Shown here piece by piece: positions 56,940 to 64,000 of a stretch of DNA of 64,000 nt (positions are counted from its first letter, which is position 1; the number at the start of each line of letters is the position of its first letter). A program made the position numbers and the translations under genes. Below the pieces are notes generated by a model, which did no database searches, was not told where the DNA came from, and worked only from the letters and a program-made list of their open reading frames with translations. The DNA comes from Isoetes taiwanensis (lineage: Eukaryota; Streptophyta; Lycopodiopsida; Isoetales; Isoetaceae), in NCBI GenBank assembly GCA_021234155.1, contig JAJEKV010000008.1, forward strand, positions 1,004,508-1,068,507, in the 5' to 3' direction.

Positions 56940-59850
56940 TTTTTTTTTAGGGTAAGAGTAAAAGTTTATTAATATATAAGAAAAAAAACATCAAGTCCCC
57001 TGATAAGGAAAGATAGGAAGAATTTTGACCAAGGAAAAATATTTAGAGAGTCTGCATCGTGTACTCCAGAAGCTATCTTCTCTTCTTCCCCAGCAAGTGG
57101 GTACTATTAGGGAAATCACCTATCTTCTCCACTTGGACAGGTACTATAGAGGAGGATAGCTCCAATTCCACGCTGTATCCTCCCTTGATATAGGAATTAT
57201 AGCTGAATAGCTAGATCACTTGCCACTGTTTCAGTTGCTTCCTCGCTGGTTGGATTGAGCCATTGACATCTAAAGAAGGAATAAAAACCTTCCAAGGTCC
57301 CAACTCTGTCCAGTTCTCTGTTATATCTTACTCCTTTTTGTCTATGGTGTGATAGAGCCATCAGTGCCACTTCCTGGTTGAAGAAATTTTTCATCTTTTC
57401 TATGCAGATTCCAAGCCCCCCATAAGTAACATCACAACAGTGTTTCCAAATTACCCACACAAAGAATGTTAACTAGCTAAGCTTCAATGCGCTTTTTGTC
57501 CTGAGACCCTAACCATCCCCAGGACAAATTAGTTCTTTACAAGGGATAAGCCAATAATGGGACTTACCTTGCCGAATTCCATAATCTTTAAGGCGTAGAA
57601 GAAGGTGTCCAGAGATTCCCCGACTTGACATCCAAGCGGACAGTATTTTATTTTCGATAATCTCCCCTGTTATAGAGGTTCTCTTTTGTGCTCAACCCCT
57701 CTTTGAGAGCCATCCATCTAAAGAACTCATATCTTCTTGGAGCATAGCGATTTCAAAGTTGGCTAATAATGCTTTAGCTTCCACATTACTTAATCCGAAG
57801 CATCTCGACCTTTGAGTGGAGTATCCCAAAGCCAAGACTTCAATATATTTTTGCCACATTGTAGTGCATGTGGCCCTCAAGTAGCCGACTTTCATGTGCT
57901 CAGATAACCCCCGATATATTGGCTACTCTTGCCAAGATTTCTCTTTAACACTGCCTATCTCCTTCCCCTTCCAGAGGGTACTTTCCTTTGAACTTGGTCC
58001 AACAAGTCCATCTACCATTCTCCCGGAGGTGATGTAACTGTAATTCCCCGAGCTCTTCCATTTAATGAAAATACTAGGGTGAGACAGGGCTAAGGGAAGC
58101 CCCGCTTATCCCAAATGTTAAGTATTCCAAAAATACTCTCACCCTGGAGGGATCATGGGGGTAAGATGTGTTGCACCTCTTCCATGCCCGAAGAATTTTC
58201 CTCATCATCGGGAAGTCCCGGGGAGGCGGTTTGAATTTATAGAAGAAAGCACCCGGCCTCCGGGTGGAGAGAGGGGCTTTCCTTGTAATCTTCCTTGTTG
58301 CAACCAATGTGATACAAATTTTAGTGCCTAAGTGACATCTCACCCCCAGCAGAGCTCTCAGGACAATTTGGGGCGCTGGGGCTTGAGCTTGTGTAAGAGG
58401 ATCTTTGCACAATCCCCATCACGCTTTGTCACGACATAGCTCACCCAAGCCACTTTGGCCATACCTCCCCAGATAAATTTTTCCGATAATGACTTGTACT
58501 TATTGTATATTCCTTTTTTGTGCCACCAAGACCGAGGAGTAGTATATATATGAGAGGGAGGCTAAGACCGCATTGGCCACAAAGACTCTCCCCCCGAAGT
58601 TGCTAAGGCTTTGGAAGACCACAAGCCTACCTTTTTCTTAAGCTTGTCTAGAATGGGGCCCACCAGACCTTTCATAGAATCCCGAGATAGGCAAGAGGGA
58701 GACCAAGGAGCTGAACCGATTCCCCCGTGTGGTACCACCGAAAAACCTAGGCCTCCGGCTCATGGATCAATATCACCGCTCTAGAGCCCAAAGAGTAGAG
58801 CATTTGGGCTTGCATTGAGGCCTATCCCCGATATAATCTCAAAAGAAAGGAGGATATGCCAAAATGAATGGAAACTATTATCATCAAACCTCGAGGAACA
58901 TGAAGGTGTCAGTCCTTTATACCGCATGATTGTCAACACTCGCGTTCCATCTGGGGGAAGGTCACCCTCCAGTTTCCTTCTAACTGCTTTAATAGTACCA
59001 TTCTCGTTAAAAGATTCGCCATGATGAGAAATAGGTACGACGCCAATGGGCATCCTTGCCTGATACCCTTCCTAAGATTGAAGGTACCTATAGGTTGACC
59101 ATTAATCAACACTGAAGCAGAGGGTAGTTTGTTCATCCCCATGGCCAATTAAATAAACTGTGGATCAAATCCTAGGTAGTGCATCACTTCTCGCAACCCC
59201 TCCCATCTTAGTGAGTCATAAGCCTTTCTGAAAATCCATTTTGATAAGGACACAGTTTTGCTTTGAGGCTCGGCACCAATGCACCCCTTCTCTGGTTGCT
59301 AGATAGTTATCAAAATGTATCTTCCGAGAAGAAATGCATTGTTCCTTCCCCGGCGACTCTCTAAGAATGGACTTTAGACGGTTAGCAATAACCTTCATTA
59401 CAACTTTATATAAGACATTAGTGAGCGTAATGGATCGCCACTCCCCAAGGTCTTGAGGTCTGGATGCCTTAGGCACCAAAGTAATGAATCCAACAGCAAG
59501 GGATGGGTGTAGAGAACCTGAGGTCCACGCCCCACATACTGCTCGGATGAAATGCTGCCCAAGCACGTCCCTGACTTCGAGAAAGAATTCAGGAGGAAAG
59601 CCATCAAGTTCTGGAGACTTTCCTGCTGCCAAAGAGCCTAAGGTTTTATGAATCTCATGTTCATCAGGAATGTGACGCAAAAGTTGGTTCTCTTCCTGAG
59701 TAACGCCATCCCTCCAGTCAATTTTACTCATCCAATCAGCTAAAGTAGGATGGAAGGAGGAGGGGAGGGGTTCTTCCTGGAATTGCCTCCCAAAACTCCC
59801 ACTGATGAACGACACAATTTGTAACTCCAGAGCTAAAAACGAGACACACA
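56940..59850 (-). mobile_element. 5'-truncated L1-type LINE (element F)
   Basis: A different LINE lineage from A, B, D and G. The minus strand carries a polymerase (59851-58780), a decayed middle (58412-58074) and a zf-RVT-like C-terminal piece beginning MWVIWKHCCDVTYGGLG (57460-57197). The 3' end has aataaactttt then accct and an A-run (56948-56941). Endonuclease and ORF1 are missing, so it was truncated on insertion, with the left limit of homology near 59850. It lies directly beyond the last recognised exon of the helicase gene. Confidence 0.8.
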
Positions 59851-59851
59851 A
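58781..59851 (-). pseudogene. LINE F reverse transcriptase
   Basis: The 211-codon frame 59851-59216 has IPDEHEIHKTLGSLAAGKSP then LDGFPPEFF, AVGFITLVPKASRPQDLGEW, SITLTNVLYKVVMKVIANRL and NCVLIKMDFQK before a stop where the usual AYD should follow. The frame 59148-58933 has SVLINGQPIGTFNLRKGIRQ followed by GCPLASYLF. A third frame (59053-58781) has RFDDNSF, a damaged form of the FADD catalytic block. This is the canonical plant L1 polymerase order. Confidence 0.9.
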
Positions 59852-60737
59852 ATTTAAACTTATTTTTCCACTTGCATGGTAGTCATAAAATATGACACCA
59901 CTAAAATACTAGTGGAAAAGCATGAAAAAATAAGACACGCCTTATTTTTAGTTATAATATTTAAACAAGACAAGTGTCTTACTTTACGGCGGGGGAAATC
60001 CCCGAAACAAAATAAGACTCCATTTAGTATCCAAACCTATTCTGAACCTAAATAAGACATGACTTATTTTTGTAGTGAAAAAATGATTTACTTTTTAAGA
60101 CAATAGGTGGCCAAACACCATTCAATAAAATATGTGACTTTTAAAGATAAGACTACCGTGGAAAAGGCCTCCCTTCCTTTCAACTATTCCATCTAAGCAA
60201 TTAATTCTATATATTCACAAAATATTCGATGAACTAGAATATTCCATGATCTACACAACGCCCCCTAGGTTATGCCCTTCGGGCAACCCCAAAAAATAAA
60301 AGCGTGAAGGAAAGTTGCAGGAGCCGAATAGGAGCTGTTTTTGTTTGGGCGAGTTCCGGATTGGTGGTTCCGATTTTTTCTGGATTGGAGTTTAGAAGCT
60401 AGGGTTGCGTTGAAGTTGCACAGCAGTTAGAAACAGTTTGGCTTTGGTTGGTGCTGAGCAGAGTTTCGCAGGTGTATCAGATTTGTGCAGTGCCAGTGTT
60501 GCTTGAGATTGGAGTGGAGATTGTTTTAACGGATAGCTGGAGAAGCCGTGAATTGATCCGGTGTGTTCCTGGAGTCTTCAGGTTCTGCTAAAGGTTAATT
60601 CATTAAGGGTTGGAATTATTCCTTAAGCACCGTGGAATAAAGATCTTTGTCGATCAGATAGGCTCATCTCAGATATATCAATTAAGTGGCTTCATATTTT
60701 GACAGACATGACCAGGCTATTATGGTTTAGTACTTGC
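59852..60737. other. No exon found; two quasi-palindromes
   Basis: Beyond the last recognised helicase exon no further helicase motif is visible. The stretch holds two similar 20-bp quasi-palindromes (59928-59947 and 60050-60069, ends aaataag...cttattt) about 120 bp apart, a cca-aacacc word typical of MITE ends near 60109, and a hairpin gcccttcgggc at about 60277. The 60290-60690 part is unlike its flanks and may be the end of another element. Confidence 0.4.
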
Positions 60738-60830
60738 CTCTTTTTCTCTGCCTTGAAACCCATCAACCGACTTAATTTCAAGCCCAGCGAAATCACCTTC
60801 TTCTGCAAAGAGATCATGCAATAACCTAAC
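60738..60830 (-). CDS. Helicase exon with motif V and a GC donor
   Basis: Acceptor TTTGTAG/GTTAGG. Reads VRLLHDLFAEEGDFAG then LEIKSVDGFQGREKE, the motif V block. The exon end is GAG/GCAAGTA, matching the consensus of plant GC-AG introns. The following exon, expected to hold VRSN and the motif VI TRAR block, is not seen nearby. Confidence 0.9.
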
Positions 60831-60994
60831 CTACAAAATAGTTCACATAAATTATCGCTCATGCAATTTAACCTGTAAAGCTCATGTTGCTTCACAGAAT
60901 ATTGTACTCGGTGTTTTTTCTTTTTCTCCATAACAAGGCATACTCTTGTCAGTTTTCTAAATGGAAAATCAATTATAACCAAGCAATGTATCAC

Positions 60995-61081
60995 CTGAGC
61001 ATTGTATGGGGTAATCACACCAATTTCTGAACATGTGATATCACTTCCTCCAGCTATTAACCCCTTTACAATACGGACCAC
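60995..61081 (-). CDS. Helicase exon ITPYNAQ
   Basis: Acceptor TTACAG/GTGGTC, donor GCTCAG/GTGATA. Reads VVRIVKGLIAGGSDI then TCSEIGVITPYNAQ, the conserved ITPY block. It is preceded by an intron of about 1.25 kb that contains an LTR fragment. Confidence 0.95.
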
Positions 61082-61853
61082 CTGTAATTGAAGCACTAAA
61101 CAAATTAGAGATCATACATTGGTTCCAGGTGGACGCCAGTTCTAACACTCAAATTCTTTTTCCCTCTTTTGGTGTAACTGCATATCTAGACATGCATACC
61201 GTGCATATGATTTGACGAACAAAAGTTAAATCACTTTAAAATTTTGTGTACATCTTACTTGCCTCGTTTTCAATGTTTACTATTTACTTCAAATCACCTG
61301 CTACACTTATAGGTATTTTATAGGTACGGTAAGTATTTTAGAATTATTTTATAGGTACTGTTTAACAGTATTTTATAGTATTTGACTGTAACAGCACTTT
61401 TTAATATATTGTTTGTTTTTTCGGTTCATTACAAACTCAGAGGTACGTTAGGAGGTAGGTATGACATGTTAAATACTTATAGTACTGTACAGGCACAGTA
61501 AGTATGCAACAACTCTACCAACAAATTCCTTCAAAAATGACTGTAACCTTGCAAAATCTCTCAAGAACTCAAAAAGTCAGCCGAACTTGTACCAAACTTC
61601 GTTGTACAGGGTAAAACCGATCTGCCTGCAAAGAATCAAGAAGTTTGAACTTATTGATCCTTGTAATTGGCTGTTCAGCCCTTCCCTCGCCAAAATTGCG
61701 AAGTCTTCACCTAGATGCTTCCAAATCAACCAAGAATTCTTACAGATTTTCATCTGATCCTTGAAGATCAGACGAAAATTTATAAGAATGAGAAAGTTAT
61801 GGAGGACGAACTTCTGCCTCTCATTCTTGGGCCAAGTACTAGCTCTGATACCT

Positions 61854-62057
61854 TGAACAAGTTCAGTAACTTGAAAAGAAAAGAGAAGATGCCAAATAGA
61901 CTAGCTGTATTTATGAGGAGAAACAAGGTAAAACCTACAAAGCTGTAATAATGACTTCTATAGTCATTATTGATGATGTGACCAGGTGATGGCATAGCAT
62001 CATCTGAGCCACTCAAATGTTATTGAGTAGTTAGAGTGAATATTCCTAACCCCAACA
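61854..62057 (-). mobile_element. Copia-type LTR with primer-binding site, inside a helicase intron
   Basis: On the minus strand the segment starts TGTTGGGG at 62057 and ends TTGTTCA at 61854, i.e. TG...CA, about 204 bp. Two bases later comes GGTATCAGAGC (61852-61842), complementary to the 3' end of initiator tRNA-Met, the standard copia primer-binding site. Internal sequence continues to about 61600 without a recognised gag and no second LTR was found. It is a truncated element in the 62326-61082 intron. Confidence 0.5.
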
Positions 62058-62326
62058 CTAGCTAACAAGAAATTTTATACTCAAGCAGGCAAACCCATTA
62101 TTAGGCAGAAAAATAGAAAGTTCTGTGACTTTAACCAACTCAAGTTGAGCTTGTTTCTGACCTATTTAACTTTTTATATCTTCTTAAGATACTAAAACAT
62201 TAAATCGTGGGGAGGTGCTAGACAATGAAAGAAGCATAATTATAAAGGGTTGCAATTGACAAATGACGGGGAAATTAGAGGAGAACAAACTATGACGAAA
62301 ACTAGACCAATTAAACCCCAAAATAC

Positions 62327-62438
62327 CTCTTGAGCTTCCACACAATTTTTCCAAGAGAATCCCTGACTTGTGCTTTCTTCCTTGCCATAAACACAATCAA
62401 TGAAGACGATTGCTCTATCTTCATTTGGCCAGTGATAT
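62327..62438 (-). CDS. Helicase exon YHWPNEDRAIVFID
   Basis: Acceptor TTACAG/ATATCA, donor CAAGAG/GTATTT. Reads YHWPNEDRAIVFIDCVYGKE then ESTSQGFSWKNCVEAQE. It corresponds to the linker after RMHP in UPF1, where a GQEE-S-GTSY-N-EA stretch is found. Confidence 0.9.
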
Positions 62439-62684
62439 CTGTAATGCATCAATCAATACGAACGTGACAAAATGGCACATAGATTTTCACATTTTGAAAT
62501 GCCAGCATAAGCATGCAACACAGTTGGCTTACTATGGTTAATAAATCTGAGGAAAATGAGGAACATTATCAAAACTAGAAAATTTGCATCATTTGAAGAA
62601 ACTCCCAAGGTAATTTTGCCATCCTTAGGCCCATGCACTCTTGCAACATGGATAGATCTCTGGTTTAAGTACTATTTCAATTAC

Positions 62685-62780
62685 CCTTTGGGTGCTGGGC
62701 GTTCCATAGGTGATGGGTATGAAAGTAGGTTCCCTTCATAGAACATATTCGAAGGAAACTCTGCCAAAGCAGGATGCATC
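62685..62780 (-). CDS. Helicase exon with RMHP motif (IV region)
   Basis: Acceptor CAACAG/GATGCA, donor AAAGG/GTAATT. Reads MHPALAEFPSNMFYEGNLL then SYPSPMERPAPK. The arginine of RMHP is formed across the splice. Strong family match. Confidence 0.95.
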
Positions 62781-62844
62781 CTGTTGAATTTACAATTCTC
62801 TGAGGTTTGTGCACATGGTAAACTAACGATAACAAAGGAGAAAC

Positions 62845-62921
62845 CTGTATTGCATATTCAGTAAGAGTGTGGTTAAGCCACATTGCTGCAGACGTTCAAA
62901 AAGACTTATCCCCAATCCAGC
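62845..62921 (-). CDS. Helicase exon AGLGISLFERL
   Basis: Acceptor GCGACAG/GCTGG, donor TACAG/GTTTCT. Reads AGLGISLFERLQQCG then LTTLLLNMQY, equivalent to the ARAGL-QSLFERL stretch of UPF1. Ends in phase 2, completed by the next exon's G. Confidence 0.9.
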
Positions 62922-63308
62922 CTGTCGCACCAAAAGATTTATTGATCAACTTCAAATATTTTAGATCCGAGGGAAAAACACATTAAAAAAAGCAAGATCT
63001 AACCGACATTTGTTATATTGGTAAATTAGGTTAAATATTTACTACATATTGCAGTTGAAATCAATTATTGTTCTGGCATCTCGAAGGGAAAATAAGACCA
63101 CTACTGAGATGGAGAAGTCTAATCGTTTTATTTCCTTACAGCCCATTCAACTGTTGCCATGACCAAACGTAGTGTGTAGCAAGAGTTGTATGCACTTTCG
63201 CACATAAAGGCAAAGAAATTTTGTTGGTGTAGCTTAATTACCAAATCAATGAATATTGGTCATATTTTCATTACGCCATGTCTCAGCTTATTGCAACCGT
63301 TACCCTAC

Positions 63309-63421
63309 CTCCAGAGCATCTTTAGAGACCACAGTTGGTGGAAGCTGGGCTTGATCTCCAACCAGAATAAGACTGTTAGCACCACTGTTCAATATTGGAA
63401 TAAGGCTCATGGTTCAGTTGC
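63309..63421 (-). pseudogene. Helicase exon with motif III and a one-base deletion
   Basis: Acceptor TTCTAG/GCAACT, donor GGAG/GTAGGG. Reads ATEP then meets TGA; one frame over it continues SLIPILNSGANSLILVGDQA and QLPPTVVSKDALE (motif III). Length 113; 114 would give a continuous product. The break is at 63409-63407. Confidence 0.9.
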
Positions 63422-63593
63422 CTAGAAACGTGAGAAAGAGAACCCCAGAACACGCCAAAATAAATAACAATAGCTCATACCAGGATAGCTGAGCCAGATT
63501 ACAGATGAGAATGATGTTTTAGGAACCAAGCAATGCTCCTAAATGACATTCTTACTGGAAGGATGCTGATGCATATGTTTCAGTGAAAGTGAC

Positions 63594-63687
63594 CTGTGAG
63601 GCTTCATCAATGACACACAGAGTAAACCGACATCCTTCCAATCTTTCATCTCCTACACCCACACAGGTTGAAGCCACGACCTCTGCT
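63594..63687 (-). CDS. Helicase exon with motif II
   Basis: Acceptor TTTTTAG/AGCAGAG, donor CACAG/GTCACT. Reads RAEVVASTCVGVGDERLEG then CRFTLCVIDEASQ, which contains the DEAS form of the Walker B box (motif II). Ends in phase 0. Confidence 0.9.
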
Positions 63688-63791
63688 CTAAAAAGCGTAA
63701 GTCTAAATTAGAGCTGGATAAAATCAACCACAATAGCCATGTTAAAACCAAAATCTGCTGCTATTCTAATACTACACAGACAATAACATAC

Positions 63792-63897
63792 CTTTCCAGC
63801 ACAGACTTGATTGCTTGACGTTCAAGGTCAACTGCATTGTCCCACTTCAGACTTGCTTCTTTTTGCAATGGTACTTTTTTTAGACCCATTCATCATC
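63792..63897 (-). pseudogene. Helicase exon with a one-base deletion
   Basis: The acceptor is ATCTAG/GATGAT. It reads DDEWV, then the frame breaks at GTCTAA near 63883-63878, and resumes as KKVPLQKEASLKWDNAVDLE and RQAIKSVLE up to AG/GTATGT. Length 106; 107 would restore the frame from the previous exon to the next. Confidence 0.7.
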
Positions 63898-63973
63898 CTA
63901 GATTCCGCTCTTTGAGACTTAGATTCTCTTTTTAAGTTGTAAAGATCTTTTTCATCAGTGGATGGACAACCAC

Positions 63974-64000
63974 CTGTGCTTCAAGAGTTGCTTGTCTCAA
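63974..64000 (-). CDS. Helicase exon (partial, at window edge)
   Basis: Reads LRQATLEAQ and ends CAG/GTGGTT. It matches the region between motifs I and II of this helicase group, where a LD-Q-type helix is common. Too short to be certain alone. Confidence 0.5.

Larger units (their letters stand above)
60738..64000 (-). pseudogene. UPF1-like superfamily 1 helicase gene, partial, two one-base lesions
   Basis: A spliced gene entering from the right edge. Superfamily 1B helicases of the UPF1/IGHMBP2 group use ATP to unwind RNA or DNA; UPF1 acts in nonsense-mediated decay. Nine exons are visible in order with GT-AG junctions apart from a GC donor: 64000-63974, 63897-63792, 63687-63594, 63421-63309, 62921-62845, 62780-62685, 62438-62327, 61081-60995 and 60830-60738. 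Their translation gives motif II (VIDEASQ), motif III (LVGDQAQLPP), QYRMHPALAEFPS, GVITPYNAQ and SVDGFQGREKE (motif V). It most resembles UPF1 around RMHP and IGHMBP2 around motif V; canonical UPF1 has DEST in motif II, so this is a relative. Walker A lies outside the window and motif VI was not found. Exons 63897-63792 and 63421-63309 are one base short each. Confidence 0.8.

Noticed and set aside
60250-60300. Second Helitron 3' end (hairpin gcccttcgggc with CTAG on the minus strand)
   Set aside because: The base after CTAG is G rather than T and the stem is short, so the Helitron rule is not met.

Overview
This is a land-plant nuclear window dominated by decayed transposable elements. The evidence is a PLS-type pentatricopeptide-repeat (PPR) gene body, a spliced UPF1-like helicase gene with short plant-style introns, plant copia signals, a Helitron-type terminus and many non-LTR retrotransposons (LINEs). 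A seed-free vascular plant such as a fern or lycophyte is my inference from the PPR style and from LINE families unlike the usual angiosperm L1 set; it is not proven. A run of exactly 100 N (30499-30598) marks a scaffold join, so the two sides may not be truly adjacent.

Layout. 1-9.2 kb: a LINE endonuclease fragment at the window edge, a 1.2 kb dispersed repeat with a nested foldback element, then a long decayed plus-strand LINE (about 3.6-9.17 kb) ending in a (TTCC)n tail. 9.2-20 kb: mostly unassigned AT-rich DNA with an AAAAAG-rich tract, a Helitron-like 3' end, a minus-strand PPR relic, a minus-strand copia pol relic and an inverted-repeat element. 20-24.3 kb: the second copy of the 1.2 kb repeat, then a PPR gene whose central 584 codons are open but whose two ends are frameshifted. 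24.3-38 kb: mostly unassigned, with the N gap, a two-copy 1.1 kb tandem repeat, smaller tandem repeats and one plus-strand LINE 3' end. 38-52.6 kb: four minus-strand LINEs (D, A, C, B) lie head to tail, and each junction is a (TC)n microsatellite with no other DNA between them. 52.6-60 kb: a hairpin, a 180 bp tandem duplication, a 544 bp long-inverted-repeat element and a 5'-truncated L1-type LINE. 60.7-64 kb: the only convincing cellular gene, a multi-exon UPF1-like superfamily 1 helicase on the minus strand, entering from beyond the right edge.

The helicase gene has nine recognisable exons in correct order with consistent phases, but two exons are each one base short and its terminal exons are not found before the next transposon block. 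The other coding remnants are transposons or PPR copies. Nothing looks like an operon-type system. The most distinctive structure is the (TC)n-bounded LINE array, which suggests a retrotransposon lineage that inserts into TC/GA microsatellites.
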